Counted from the first letter of the stretch, positions 11,576 to 27,994 are shown. The stretch is DNA of 64,000 nucleotides from Butyricicoccus faecihominis (GCF_024462775.1 NZ_JANGCE010000019.1:1-64000), one strand, 5' to 3'. A program made the numbers and translations. Notes: a model not told the origin generated them from the sequence alone.

Positions 11576-11735
11576 GCACTTTTCCAGATTTATCGTAGAA
11601 ATTCACAGTATTCTCTCCCCCACGCCGCGCGCCGCAGCACGCATTCCAAAGGCAATGGCCAAAGCGCGCCGGAATCAAAATTCCGGTGTGCTTTGGGCGC
11701 GGGGATCGATTGCGAGCGCCGCTTGCAATCGAATA

Positions 11736-11770
11736 AAAACAGAGGAACGCCACAAAGCATTCCCCTGTTT
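11736..11770 (-). terminator. Intrinsic terminator of rpoBC
   Basis: The arms aacagaggaacgc and gcattcccctgtt pair with one G-U and a short loop. On the minus strand the stem runs into CTGTTTTTATT. It lies about 15 bases after the rpoC stop. A further palindrome (11706-11732) follows and may reinforce it. Confidence 0.8.
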
Positions 11771-11785
11771 TCCCTGTTTTATACC

Positions 11786-15325
<3,540 letters not shown>

Positions 15326-15385
15326 AAAGTTTTATGAGCTCCTTCCCTGTTTACGGACGATTTTGAACGGACTTTGCTCCTTCGG

Positions 15386-19117
<3,732 letters not shown>

Positions 19118-19266
19118 GTGCTTCAATCACTCCGTTTCTTTCGGCATTATTTTGATACGCCCGGCGGCGTGGCAAAATCTTTAAAATTGCTCTTGCAATT
19201 ACAGATTCACCGTGATAACATGTATTTAGCTATTGGCAGAATCGTATCTAATTTGTCGAGCGTTTT

Positions 19267-19296
19267 ATTATACCATAGAAATTTTGCCAATGTCAA
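19267..19296 (-). promoter_or_regulatory. Sigma-A promoter of rpoBC
   Basis: Perfect TTGACA (19291-19296) and TATAAT (19267-19272) on the minus strand, 18 bases apart. It lies right after a terminator, so rpoBC is separated from the upstream gene. The untranslated leader is about 145 bases. Confidence 0.9.
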
Positions 19297-19314
19297 GCAT
19301 TTTATTGCACAGAA

Positions 19315-19340
19315 AAGCGGACAGAACACTCTGTCCGCTT
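19315..19340. terminator. Bidirectional-type terminator hairpin upstream of rpoB
   Basis: Eleven-base perfect stem (19315-19325 with 19330-19340) and a four-base loop. The minus strand ends TTTTCTG and the plus strand ends GTTTTTTT. It would end the small gene at 19383-19625. Confidence 0.8.
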
Positions 19341-19382
19341 GTTTTTTTGTCACAAAAGCGCGATAATAACGACATATATTAT

Positions 19383-19625
19383 TCAGAACCGGCCCGCGCG
19401 CCGCAGAAAGCATTCGGCAAAGTGTACGCCCGCGCAAAAACCGCGGAAATAGTTTTCCCGCGTCAGCTTATCGCCTTCCGCCAGACCGATATCTTGCACA
19501 CGGCGAAGCAAGCGCCGCTGTTCAACATTTAATTGGCGGCGCAATTCTTCGGAAAGCACCCTCTGCTCCGTTGGCACATCGAGGCATGCCATTCCTTCCT
19601 CATAAATGTCTTGCAAAATGCTCAT
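19383..19625 (-). CDS. Small helical protein, DUF6809-like
   Basis: An 80-residue, mainly alpha-helical acidic/basic protein beginning MSILQDIYEEG and ending in a GFCAGVHFAECFL segment. The start and the glycine-containing C-terminal helix recall the short DUF6809 proteins found in many Clostridia; this is from memory, not a search. The ATG at 19623-19625 follows AAAGGAG; the TTG next to it is less likely. It forms its own unit with a terminator before rpoB. No function is known. Confidence 0.6.
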   Translation of the reverse strand: MSILQDIYEEGMACLDVPTEQRVLSEELRRQLNVEQRRLLRRVQDIGLAEGDKLTRENYFRGFCAGVHFAECFLRRAGRF

Positions 19626-19752
19626 CAAAGTACACTCCTTTCACATGCTCCTCGATCATCATAGCACATGATTTATCCAAACGGAAGTACAGCTTTAAAC
19701 TGTTAACAGGCCATAGCTGTTATCGATTCCATTTTCTCGATATAGCGATTTA

Positions 19753-19795
19753 GAAACGCGGAAAATCTTGCAACTACAAAGATTTTCCGCGTTTC
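19753..19795. repeat. Long perfect hairpin upstream of the small helical gene
   Basis: Seventeen-base perfect arms (19753-19769 and 19779-19795) around a nine-base spacer. It lies in the 350-base gap between the amino-acid ABC operon and the 19383-19625 gene. On the plus strand it is followed by GTTTCTTTCGG, so it may be a terminator, but no plus-strand gene lies upstream. Confidence 0.6.
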
Positions 19796-19843
19796 TTTCG
19801 GTAGCTCGCTACGCTCGCAATAGTATACGCTGCAGTAGCCGCA

Positions 19844-19943
19844 GCGGCGGGGTGAGGTCACCCCGCCCTACTTCTTGGTTTATCTCCCATTTTCAGTAAC
19901 GAGAAAACCGTTAAGCGTAGGGCGGGGTGACTCACCCCGCCGC
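19844..19943. repeat. Inverted GC-rich repeat pair (ggcggggtga type)
   Basis: Arms of about 28 and 27 bases at 19844-19871 and 19917-19943 are inverted copies differing by one base, and each arm is itself palindromic (gcggggtga / tcaccccgc). They lie between the ABC ATPase gene end and the small gene. Such modules are commonly dispersed in intergenic DNA of gut Clostridia; mobility is inferred, not shown. Confidence 0.65.
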
Positions 19944-19977
19944 ATTTCTAATTGTGAGCGTCAGCAAACCCCTGTTT

Positions 19978-20700
19978 TTACAACACCTTGGACAAAAAGT
20001 CCTTTAAACGGGGATTCTGCGGATTGGCGAAAAACGCCCCCGGTTCGTTTTGCTCCATGATGCGCCCCTCATCCATGAACAGCACGCGGGTGCCGACCTC
20101 GCGGGCAAAGCCCATTTCGTGCGTGACGACCACCATGGTCATACCGTCCTCGGCCAGCTCCTTCATGATCTCCAGCACTTCACCGACCATTTCCGGGTCG
20201 AGCGCGGAGGTCGGCTCGTCAAAAAGCATGACGTCCGGATTCATGGCGAGCGCGCGGGCGATCGCGATGCGCTGCTGCTGTCCGCCGGAAAGCTGAATTG
20301 GATAGCTATCCGCCTTATCCGGCAGACCGACGCGGGCCAGCAGCTGCAAGGCGCGATTTTCCGCTTCCTCATCGCTCATGACCTTGAGCTTTACCGGCGC
20401 AAGCTTGATATTCTCCTTAACGGAGAGATGCGGAAACAGATTAAACTGTTGAAATACCATGCCCATCTTACGGCGGACGATATTAATATCAGTTTCTTTA
20501 GAGGTAATGTTTTGCCCTTCAAAAATGATAGCTCCGCTGGTCGGTTCCTCAAGTAGATTCAGACAACGCAAAAAGGTAGACTTACCCGAGCCAGACGGCC
20601 CGATGATAACAACCTTTTCACCTTTCTCAATATGTTCGTCTACACCCTTGAGCACCTCGTGGTCTCCAAAGGACTTATATAAGTCTTTAACGACGATCAC
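19978..20700 (-). CDS. Polar amino-acid ABC transporter, ATP-binding protein
   Basis: NBD of a GlnQ/HisP-type importer, 240 residues. Walker A is GPSGSGKST (about 35-43), signature [15 protein letters not shown], Walker [13 protein letters not shown], and the H-loop [10 protein letters not shown]. It begins with a GTG after AAAGGAGG and overlaps the permease gene by 14 bases, indicating coupled translation. It forms an operon with the permease and lipoprotein at 20687-22341. Confidence 0.96.
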   Translation of the reverse strand: MIVVKDLYKSFGDHEVLKGVDEHIEKGEKVVIIGPSGSGKSTFLRCLNLLEEPTSGAIIFEGQNITSKETDINIVRRKMGMVFQQFNLFPHLSVKENIKLAPVKLKVMSDEEAENRALQLLARVGLPDKADSYPIQLSGGQQQRIAIARALAMNPDVMLFDEPTSALDPEMVGEVLEIMKELAEDGMTMVVVTHEMGFAREVGTRVLFMDEGRIMEQNEPGAFFANPQNPRLKDFLSKVL

Positions 20701-21469
20701 TTGCGCGCAACCTCCTTTCGAGCAATCCGAGCAGTTTAGTCAAAATCATGACAATTACCAGATATATAATCGCTAAGCTGATGTATGGTACGAATGGGTT
20801 GTACGTATTGGCAACAATATTCTGTGCTTGTTTCGTTACATCTCGCAGCATAATAACAGACACAAGCGAAGTATCCTTTAGCAGGGTGATCATTTCATTT
20901 CCAAGCGCGGGCAAAATATTTTTAATGGCTTGCGGAATAATAATGTACCACATGGTTTTTCCGTACGTCAACCCTAACGAACGGCCCGCTTCCATCTGTC
21001 CTCCGCCGATCGACATAAGACCTGAACGCGCGATTTCTGCCACGTATGCACCTGAATTAATGCCCAATGTTACAATGCCGCATACTACCATTTGGCTTTG
21101 TTCTTTTGGCACAAAAACAACGAAACCCATGATGAGCAGTTGCACCATCATCGGCGTGCCACGGATTACGGTTAGATATACCTTACAGATTGCGTTAATC
21201 AAGCTCAAAATTGGATTAGGTCGGCCTATACGGCGGGAATCGTGCGCTGAACGAATTACAGCTACGATCAGACCGATAATGATACCCAGCGCCAGCGCTC
21301 CCAACGTGACCATAAATGTAATTTTAAGGCCATCTACAAACCATGTCCATCGATCTTGATAGACAAAGGTTTGATAAAGTTGAAAAAAGAATGTTTTCAT
21401 CCCATCAGGCAATCCCTGTAGCCAGTCGGGCGCCGTCTGTATCCAGTTCGCAAATGTCAGTTGGCTCAC
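20687..21469 (-). CDS. Polar amino-acid ABC transporter, permease
   Basis: Integral membrane subunit of the HisM/GlnP family. It has several hydrophobic segments and the EAA-type coupling loop ([20 protein letters not shown]). The GTG at 21467-21469 is chosen because AAAAGGGG precedes it by 7 bases, giving 260 residues. An ATG six codons upstream lacks a ribosome binding site. It lies between the binding protein and ATPase genes. Confidence 0.94.
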   Translation of the reverse strand: MSQLTFANWIQTAPDWLQGLPDGMKTFFFQLYQTFVYQDRWTWFVDGLKITFMVTLGALALGIIIGLIVAVIRSAHDSRRIGRPNPILSLINAICKVYLTVIRGTPMMVQLLIMGFVVFVPKEQSQMVVCGIVTLGINSGAYVAEIARSGLMSIGGGQMEAGRSLGLTYGKTMWYIIIPQAIKNILPALGNEMITLLKDTSLVSVIMLRDVTKQAQNIVANTYNPFVPYISLAIIYLVIVMILTKLLGLLERRLRASDRR

Positions 21470-21498
21470 AGCTTTTCCCCTTTTCATTGGTATTTGCA

Positions 21499-21527
21499 GA
21501 AAAGGGGCGGCATCCGCCGTCCCTTTC
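21499..21527 (-). terminator. Intercistronic hairpin after the binding-protein gene
   Basis: A GC-rich stem with a small bulge (gaaaaggggcggc / gccgtccctttc) in the gap between the binding protein and permease genes. No long T-run follows. Such hairpins usually keep the binding protein in excess by partial termination or mRNA stabilisation. Confidence 0.6.
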
Positions 21528-21546
21528 TACTGAACATTTCGTAAAA

Positions 21547-22341
21547 TTACTTTGCAGGAATATACTTTTCAATAATACCGGAGATTGTACCGTCATCCTT
21601 AAGTTCCTTCATCGCGGCATTAACCTTATCCAGCAATTCCGTATTATCCTTTGCGATTGCTGCAGCGTAATCTTCTATTGCATACTCGGTATCCAGAATC
21701 TTCAGCCCCTGATTGGCTTCCACATAATTCTTAGCCGGCTCGTTATCAATGACAACGCAATCCACCTGACCATTTGTTAATGCGGCAACCGCCAGAGCGC
21801 CATTATCAAACTGCTTGACCTGTTCCTGACCGTAAGCATCGGTGCAGTACAAATCACCGGTCGTACCGGACTGTACACCAATCGTCTTACCATCCAAATC
21901 ATCGACCTTAGCTATTTCAGAATCTTCAGGAACAATGATTACCTGTACACCGGTCGCATAAGAATCGGTAAAGGTCACCGCTTCAGCACGCTCCGGATCA
22001 ACAGTCATACCAGCCAGAACGATATCAATCGTGCCAGCCTGTACCGCAGGGATCAGCGAGTCAAACGCCATATCGGTAATCTCCAGCTTCATCCCCAGCT
22101 TTTCAGCAATCGCACCGGCAATTTCCGCATCAATACCGGCAACTTCATTATTCTCATCTACGAACTCATACGGCGGGAATGCCGCGTTTGTACCCATACG
22201 CAACGTATCGCTGACTGCATTGGTATCTCCACCGTTGTTCTCCGGGGTTGTGTTCTCCGGTTCCGCCGGCTTACTGCCGCAGCCCGCCAGCAGGCTCATG
22301 CTCATCGCGCCTGCGAGCAGCGCGCACACTAATTTCTTCAT
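21547..22341 (-). CDS. Polar amino-acid ABC transporter, substrate-binding lipoprotein
   Basis: Extracellular solute-binding protein family 3, 264 residues. A lipoprotein signal peptide ends with lipobox LLAGC (Cys about 21), followed by a Pro/Glu/Asn-rich linker. The mature part has the family features GTNAAFPPYEF, IDAEIAGAIAEKLG and AGMTVDPERAEAVTFT. The start follows TAGGAGGAG. It is the first gene of a three-gene operon with a promoter at 22397-22425. The exact amino acid is unknown. Confidence 0.95.
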   Translation of the reverse strand: MKKLVCALLAGAMSMSLLAGCGSKPAEPENTTPENNGGDTNAVSDTLRMGTNAAFPPYEFVDENNEVAGIDAEIAGAIAEKLGMKLEITDMAFDSLIPAVQAGTIDIVLAGMTVDPERAEAVTFTDSYATGVQVIIVPEDSEIAKVDDLDGKTIGVQSGTTGDLYCTDAYGQEQVKQFDNGALAVAALTNGQVDCVVIDNEPAKNYVEANQGLKILDTEYAIEDYAAAIAKDNTELLDKVNAAMKELKDDGTISGIIEKYIPAK

Positions 22342-22396
22342 TCGTTAAACTCCTCCTAATTTCGGTTTTGGACAACCGACTTTCAAATCAAGGTTT

Positions 22397-22425
22397 ATTA
22401 TACGGTCTTTCGTTTAAAAATGCAA
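22397..22425 (-). promoter_or_regulatory. Sigma-A promoter of the amino-acid ABC operon
   Basis: TTGCAT (22420-22425) and TATAAT (22397-22402) on the minus strand, 17 bases apart, about 50 bases before the lipoprotein ATG. The stretch from 22426 to 22608 shows no gene or further signal. Confidence 0.75.
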
Positions 22426-22608
22426 GTAGTAATTCCATCATTTCTTACGGCGCGCAAAAGTTTGTAGGTGTTTACAAAAGTCTAATTTTTGCAACAAATT
22501 TGCCCGCCAAGTCACAATCAGTGCATCGATTCGTATGACCCTCTACGTCCCCCCGCCGTTTATGCAAATCCTTATCCTTTGGTGTATACGCAGGGTACCT
22601 GACTCTTG

Positions 22609-22660
22609 CTAAAAAACCAGAAAAGCATCCCAAATCGGCCAGTAATCGGGATGCTTTTCT
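22609..22660 (-). terminator. Intrinsic terminator closing the catabolic island
   Basis: Thirteen-base perfect stem (22619-22631 with 22648-22660) followed on the minus strand by GGTTTTTTAGC. It would stop transcripts coming from the kinase gene at 23015 or from the short reading frame at 22698-22826. Confidence 0.75.
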
Positions 22661-22697
22661 GATTTTAAAGAGATTGTCGTAAGACGGAGTTCGTGAA

Positions 22698-22826
22698 TCA
22701 TTCAAGTGCCTCGTCTATCAGTTCAAGCGTCGACAGACAGTGGTGTACGTCCGCAAAATAATCATATAAATACCGTAGCCCAACCCTTTCCAGACTATTC
22801 GCTTCGATTAACTCTCGGCAAAGCAT
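22698..22826 (-). pseudogene. Short coding-like remnant
   Basis: A 42-residue frame with coding-like composition (for example RELIEANSLERVGLRYLYDY) between the kinase gene and the terminator. A stop lies directly before its ATG and there is no Shine-Dalgarno, so it looks like the C-terminal remnant of a lost gene rather than an intact one. The family is not recognised. The rest of 22827-23014 shows nothing clear. Confidence 0.3.
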
Positions 22827-23014
22827 TTATTCGGCAGCGCATTTATGGGATCATTTTCCAGACATCACGCCATTCAAATACGCCACTCTACCTCCTCTAA
22901 GGTTTGCAGCGCCGCGAACTTAGAACAACCTCTTTTTCATTTGTGGACTTCACATATACTATCAGGTTTGCTTTATAAGAGAACATTACTTCGCTCTTTA
23001 CCACTTATCACTGG

Positions 23015-24874
23015 TCAAAATCGCTGCTCTACGGCATTTACAGCCATAATTCGGTTGCGCGGAATTTCCATTTTAAAATGATAACCATTGTCAGAATAGG
23101 AATAAATACTGGCGCCCATTTCCAGCGACATGTTTTCGATGATAGAAACCCCAATTCCTTTAGATTTTGAAAAGTTTTTTGAATCAATACCCGATCCATT
23201 ATCCGAATATTGGAATGTGATTTTGTTTCCATCATTAAAGCATTGAACAAAAGCTCTATAATCTTCCCTTTTGCAATTAACAAATGCATGCTTTAACGTG
23301 TTACTGATTAATTCATTTACCAAAAGAGCAATTGAGGTTGCTTTATCATACGGAATGCTGATATTATCCATTTGGATATCAATATTTAGTTGGGTTGCCC
23401 TGTATAATTTGCAGATTTCCTGAAAAACAGTGCGCAAATTAATAATATTCTTTCCAGAACCATCATGACACAAAAGATCATGAATACTTGCAATGGTGTT
23501 GATACGCTTTATAGCTGCTGTAAAGACATCTTCTATCGCAGGGTTAGCATTTTTTTGAAGGAAGAGAAGATTGGATACTATTTGAAGGTTGTTTTTTATA
23601 CGGTGATGGCTCTCCTGAAGTAACACGGAACGGCCAAGAAGCCGCGAATTATCCATTGCAATGCAGATTTCTTTTGCAAAAAGTTTCAGGTATTCCTCGA
23701 ATCTATAATTAGGATAATGCCGTTTGGCATATAGGATTTGGATAAGCCCCACCGTATTAGAGTCAACCGAAAAAGAGTATACCAGCATATGTTTTAGCTG
23801 ATTTCTTTGTTCGAAAAACAAAGATTTGGCCGATTTGGAAAAATCGTATATCTGAAATTGGGTATCTGCGCATAATGAAAAAACCTGCTCCTGTCGAATA
23901 AAGGAGCAGGACTGTACGTTCTCTGAACTACAAATCTTCTCCAACATCTCATTATTTGCAATGTCAACAAAATAAATGATCGCACCATTCGAATCAAATG
24001 CTTTGGCCATATCTTCCGCCAGAAAATTCAGACGTCTGTTAAGCGTCAGTTCAGAAATTGATATATCACGTGCTTTTAGGATATGCTTCAAAACATGCGG
24101 AATTTTTGAAACATCATCAGGCGTCTCATACAGTGTTCTTAAATCTGAAAATTGTTGAATAATCTTGCCCGGATCTTCTTTCACCTCATTGATGTCAAAT
24201 GTTTGCTGAATGCTGTCTTGATCAAAAACAGAAATCCGGTCAGAAAAAACCATGCCCATCTCTATGTTTTGGCACACATAAATGATAGAAACGCCTTTTT
24301 CCTTCAACCACCTTATAATTACAGGAAGTTGAATCGCCGAGCTATGCTCGAGCCAGTTATATGTATCACAAAAAACCGCAATACGCGGTAGGCAAACACA
24401 TACGCGCAGAATATCTAACAGCTTTTTTTCAGAAAAGCTCATATCGGATACTGGCTTTTCGAGGTTGAGTTGGAGTCCCAACTCTTTCAAAATTTTCTGA
24501 CAGGATATGATGTTTTCCCTTTTTAGTCCAAATATGGACTTTTTATGAATAAAGATATTTTCTTCAGCCGAAAAAAAGGATATTGAATCCTCGCTGTTGC
24601 TAATCACCATAATTTCGCTCCAGTTCGGCTTTCTTTTGGATACAGTTTTCCCCAAAAAGTCGAATTGCCCCATATACTTTTTGGGAGGATCACACAGGCT
24701 ATTAACGAAATTTTGTAGTCCGAATGATTGTATTCCAATTATACCGTGACATTCTCCTGGCATTAACGTAAAACATATATCCCTAAGATCTATATTGCCG
24801 TTTGTCGTAGCAGTATAAAAATCCATATGAATTAAGGGTGAATCGCTTTGCGAGTTATCATTTTCTTTTTTCAT
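23015..24874 (-). CDS. Hybrid sensor: degenerate ABC ATPase - GAF-like - HisKA_2 histidine kinase (locus 1)
   Basis: A 619-residue protein with no signal peptide or membrane segment. Residues about 13-225 align by eye with the first ATPase domain of RbsA-type sugar importers, but Walker A reads GIQSFGLQN (Lys lost), Walker B reads IAVFCDTYNWL and the H-loop His is replaced (IIYVCQN), so ATP hydrolysis there is unlikely. Residues about 270-410 resemble a GAF domain. Residues 421-431 are ESHHRIKNNLQ, the HisKA_2 phospho-acceptor box, followed by a HATPase_c domain with N-box NELISNTLKHA (520-530) and DNGSGI (558-563). It overlaps the upstream ANTAR regulator gene by four bases (ATGA), so the two are surely partners. 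Base composition is AT-rich compared with the flanks. A paralogue is at 52473-54311. Confidence 0.9.
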   Translation of the reverse strand: MKKENDNSQSDSPLIHMDFYTATTNGNIDLRDICFTLMPGECHGIIGIQSFGLQNFVNSLCDPPKKYMGQFDFLGKTVSKRKPNWSEIMVISNSEDSISFFSAEENIFIHKKSIFGLKRENIISCQKILKELGLQLNLEKPVSDMSFSEKKLLDILRVCVCLPRIAVFCDTYNWLEHSSAIQLPVIIRWLKEKGVSIIYVCQNIEMGMVFSDRISVFDQDSIQQTFDINEVKEDPGKIIQQFSDLRTLYETPDDVSKIPHVLKHILKARDISISELTLNRRLNFLAEDMAKAFDSNGAIIYFVDIANNEMLEKICSSENVQSCSFIRQEQVFSLCADTQFQIYDFSKSAKSLFFEQRNQLKHMLVYSFSVDSNTVGLIQILYAKRHYPNYRFEEYLKLFAKEICIAMDNSRLLGRSVLLQESHHRIKNNLQIVSNLLFLQKNANPAIEDVFTAAIKRINTIASIHDLLCHDGSGKNIINLRTVFQEICKLYRATQLNIDIQMDNISIPYDKATSIALLVNELISNTLKHAFVNCKREDYRAFVQCFNDGNKITFQYSDNGSGIDSKNFSKSKGIGVSIIENMSLEMGASIYSYSDNGYHFKMEIPRNRIMAVNAVEQRF

Positions 24875-25437
24875 ATTTTCAAAATATCCTGTGCCAATAA
24901 TACCATTTTACGGCTTTGTGAACTTGCTTTCTTCTGCATGAATCTCATGGCTTCTTCATCACTCATATTAAATTGTAACATCAAAGAAGACTTTGCGCGT
25001 TCTATAATCTTTCGCTCCTCAAGCGCAGTAATTGCCTTGTCTCGTTCATTCTGGGCGGCTTGAAGTTCATTATATCTAGTCATTGCCAGAGACAGTACCA
25101 TTCTTACTTCTATATCGTCAACAGGTTTTTGTAAATAACTGAATACTCCTAATTCCAGAGCGTATTCCAACAAAGACTCACTTTTGTATCCTGTAATGAT
25201 GATGGACGGAATGTCAAAATGTTCTTTGACCTTTCTCAAGAGCGTTATTCCATCCATTTCCGGTAAATTGATATCAACAAGAAGAATGTCAGGACGGAGT
25301 TTTACTATTTTTTCAAGGGCAGTTACTCCGTCGGTAGCAGTCCCAGCGACGATATGACCACCAGAAGTAACCATCGTTTTAAAACCGAATAAGACCATAG
25401 GGTCATCTTCAACAATAAATACATTCAATTTGTTCAT
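24871..25437 (-). CDS. ANTAR-domain response regulator (locus 1)
   Basis: A 188-residue cytoplasmic regulator of the REC-ANTAR (EutV/AmiR/NasT-like) type. The receiver domain has EDD at 10-12, the phospho-acceptor Asp55 in LLVDINLPEMDG, Thr82 and Lys104. A helical linker leads to an ANTAR domain at about 133-188. Phosphorylated ANTAR proteins dimerise and bind paired RNA hairpins to prevent a leader terminator from forming. The ATG at 25435-25437 follows GGAG; six upstream codons in frame are not needed. The likely targets are the leaders at 39441-39504, 52276-52365 and 55109-55196. Confidence 0.92.
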   Translation of the reverse strand: MNKLNVFIVEDDPMVLFGFKTMVTSGGHIVAGTATDGVTALEKIVKLRPDILLVDINLPEMDGITLLRKVKEHFDIPSIIITGYKSESLLEYALELGVFSYLQKPVDDIEVRMVLSLAMTRYNELQAAQNERDKAITALEERKIIERAKSSLMLQFNMSDEEAMRFMQKKASSQSRKMVLLAQDILKI

Positions 25438-25788
25438 AACTAATCTCCATTTCATTTGTATCCTTTAGCTTATATAACCTTAATATCGCTTCATCAAGAT
25501 ATGATAATATCAGGCGTAGTCACTAACTGTTTACAAATAATACCTACATCAAATCCCTTTGAAAAAGGAATATTTTAAAATGGAGCAGCACAGCTATACC
25601 CAATACGATTATCTGCTGCTGACAGGAAAACAATGTTTCAAGCAAGCACGCGGTTCTGCTTTTGGGTCGAACAAAAAACATGCAGAGCTCCGGATTTAAC
25701 CTTATAACTTAGTATTATATATGATACCACAAAACCACAATAAAATCCAGTTCATCTGCTGTTGGGGGTAATTATTTAATTAAAAATA
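25438..25788 (-). promoter_or_regulatory. Upstream region of the locus 1 regulator pair
   Basis: A gap of about 350 bases. A TATAAT (complement of 25714-25719) with a weak TTGTGG 15 bases upstream is the best promoter guess and would give a leader of about 270 bases. On the plus strand, 25580-25698 can be read as a 39-codon coding-like frame (MEQHSYTQYDYLLLTGKQ start) with no ribosome binding site; it may be a gene fragment. No terminator of the preceding hydroxyacid dehydrogenase gene is visible, so read-through into the regulator is possible. Confidence 0.4.
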
Positions 25789-26751
25789 TTACGAGACAAC
25801 ATTCATCGGACTGCCCGCCAAAAAAGCGCGGAGGTTCTCTGCGCTAGTATCCATGATGCGCTGTCTGCTTTCCTTAGGCGCCCATGAAATATGCGGTGTG
25901 ATGATGCAGTTTTTCGCTTGCAACAGCGGATTGTCCGCGCGAATTGGCTCCGTATAGACAACATCCAGTCCCGCAGCCATAATCTTACCAGCGTTCAGCG
26001 CATCGGCGACGTCCTGTTCATGAATCAGCTGACCGCGCGAATTATTGATTAAAATCACACCATCACGCATTTTGGCAATGCTTTTTCGGTTAATCATGCC
26101 TGCATTCTCCGGCGTTAGGTTGCAGTGCAGCGTGATCACATCTGAATTTGCATAGAGCGTGTCCAGATCGACGTATGTCGCAATTTCCTTGCCGCTTTCC
26201 GTTTGGAACAGATCATATGTGAGCACCTTCATTCCAAGCGCCTTAGCAATTCGTCCCTCCATTTGGCCGATACGTCCGAACCCGATTATGCCGATGGTCT
26301 TATCCACCAGCTCGATCAGCGGATAGTCCCAATAGCAAAAATCTGCACAGTTCTGCCATTTGCCGTTTTTAACGGTGTCACTGTGGTGTCCAATATGATG
26401 ACAAATCTCTAGCAGTAGCGCTATGGAAAACTGAGCGACCGCAGCCGTACCGTAGGTCGGCACATTGGATACGACGATTCCGCGTGCGCGCGCCTCTGAA
26501 ACATCCACAACGTTGTATCCAGTCGCAAGAAGGCTGATCAGTTTAATATTGGGGCATGCGGCCATGGTTTCGGCGCTGATCGGCGTCTTGTTCGTATAAA
26601 CGATCTCGGCCGATCCGATCCGCTTAGCGATCTCCTCCGGATCGTCGATCTTAGTGCGGTTATAAACAACCAAGTCCCCTTGAGCGGCGATAGGTTCCCA
26701 ACTCAGATCCCCCGGATTCTCTGTGTAGCCATCTAACACAACGATCTTCAT
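25789..26751 (-). CDS. D-2-hydroxyacid dehydrogenase, hydroxypyruvate/glycerate type (locus 1)
   Basis: NAD(P)-dependent oxidoreductase of 320 residues. The dinucleotide motif is GFGRIG (157-162). The catalytic Arg lies in NNSRG, the Glu in VVYTEP and the His in PHISWAP. The closest well-known members reduce hydroxypyruvate or glyoxylate; pairing with a glycerate kinase suggests it makes D-glycerate, but this is inferred from context. AAAGGA precedes the ATG. It follows glycerate kinase by 62 bases. A close paralogue is at 41537-42502, where the order of the two genes is swapped. Confidence 0.9.
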   Translation of the reverse strand: MKIVVLDGYTENPGDLSWEPIAAQGDLVVYNRTKIDDPEEIAKRIGSAEIVYTNKTPISAETMAACPNIKLISLLATGYNVVDVSEARARGIVVSNVPTYGTAAVAQFSIALLLEICHHIGHHSDTVKNGKWQNCADFCYWDYPLIELVDKTIGIIGFGRIGQMEGRIAKALGMKVLTYDLFQTESGKEIATYVDLDTLYANSDVITLHCNLTPENAGMINRKSIAKMRDGVILINNSRGQLIHEQDVADALNAGKIMAAGLDVVYTEPIRADNPLLQAKNCIITPHISWAPKESRQRIMDTSAENLRAFLAGSPMNVVS

Positions 26752-26813
26752 AGTTTATCCTTTCTATAACTCATCATCGATCCCATCGACACATTTTTTC
26801 GTAACCATTTCAC

Positions 26814-27965
26814 CTATAGCCCTAATGTTCGGATGAGGCGAAACACCTGTTCCGCCGATCGCTCCATATTACAGCGCGCCTGTTTTGACTCCATTGCCGT
26901 TTGCAGCGTAACGATTTCCTGCAAGATAGGGAAAAAGGCGTCTATTCCTTCTCGGTTACAGTCCTCGGCTCCCGATCCGACGCTGCCGGCGAATGCGATC
27001 ACTTTCGCGCCATAGCGCTTTGCCCGCCGCGCTACGCCGATCGGTGCTTTGCCCATCACAGTTTGTCCGTCCAACCGCCCTTCGCCGGTCACGACGATAT
27101 CCGCACCGATCAACGCGTCATCCAGATGCGCCTCGTCGAGAACAATTTCAATACCCGGTTCCAAATCTGCTTTCATAAATGCACGAAATGCATATCCAAG
27201 TCCGCCTGCCGCCCCTGTGCCCGGATAGTCCGGATCGGATCGCTCCGCGTTTGGGCTCCACTGCCTTACCAAATCGGCGTATTGAGCCATCCAGCGATCC
27301 ATGTCCTGAATCATTTCCCGCGACGCACCTTTTTGCGGCGCAAATACTACGCTGCACCCGGATTCCCCGCACAATGGATTCCTCACATCGCAGGCGATGC
27401 GAAAGGTACAGTCGTTTAATTCGGGGAGCACTTGCTCCGTGCGAATCTCCGCCAGCGTGGAAAGGCCTAAGCCTCCACCCCGTACCTTCTTTCCTGATGA
27501 GTCCAGCAGACCATAGCCGAGCGCTTGCAGCATGCCAATGCCGCCGTCATTTGTTGCGCTTCCACCGAGTCCAACAATAAAGCGCCTGCATCCACGTTTG
27601 ATCGCATCGCAAATCAATTCGCCAACGCCGCGCGTTGTCGTGTGCAAGGGGTTTTTTTTCCTCTCACACAGCAGCGTCAGCCCCGCAGTACACGCCATCT
27701 CGATCACAGCCGTTTTCGTCTGTGGCAGAATTCCATAGGTGCTGTTGATCGGATCGCCCAGAGGACCGGACACACGTGTACGGATTAATTCTCCGCCAAA
27801 ACCGGAAACAAGCGCCTCGACCGTTCCCTCACCTCCATCCGCCACCGGATGCACTGCAACTATTGCCTCTGGAATTGCACGTTGTATACCGTTCCGAATC
27901 GCTTCACCTGCTTCCAAAGAGGATAGACTTCCTTTTAAGGAATCAATCGCTACAACTATTTTCAT
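26814..27965 (-). CDS. Glycerate kinase, GlxK/GarK family (locus 1)
   Basis: A 383-residue kinase of the family that phosphorylates D-glycerate, usually to 2-phosphoglycerate. Visible hallmarks are the N-terminal IDSLKGSLSS, HPVADGGEGT, the glycine-rich VGLGGSATNDGG and the C-terminal TGEGRLDGQT. It would feed the C3 product of the locus into lower glycolysis. GAGGATC precedes the ATG. A long hairpin at 27995-28062 lies in its 257-base upstream gap. The paralogue is at 40369-41508. Confidence 0.93.
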   Translation of the reverse strand: MKIVVAIDSLKGSLSSLEAGEAIRNGIQRAIPEAIVAVHPVADGGEGTVEALVSGFGGELIRTRVSGPLGDPINSTYGILPQTKTAVIEMACTAGLTLLCERKKNPLHTTTRGVGELICDAIKRGCRRFIVGLGGSATNDGGIGMLQALGYGLLDSSGKKVRGGGLGLSTLAEIRTEQVLPELNDCTFRIACDVRNPLCGESGCSVVFAPQKGASREMIQDMDRWMAQYADLVRQWSPNAERSDPDYPGTGAAGGLGYAFRAFMKADLEPGIEIVLDEAHLDDALIGADIVVTGEGRLDGQTVMGKAPIGVARRAKRYGAKVIAFAGSVGSGAEDCNREGIDAFFPILQEIVTLQTAMESKQARCNMERSAEQVFRLIRTLGL

Positions 27966-27994
27966 TTCATGATCCTCATTTTTTCTTTTACAAG

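Noticed and set aside
22472-22705. A 77-codon minus-strand frame upstream of the amino-acid ABC promoter.
   Set aside because: It reads through the terminator hairpin at 22619-22660 and has no ribosome binding site or recognisable features.
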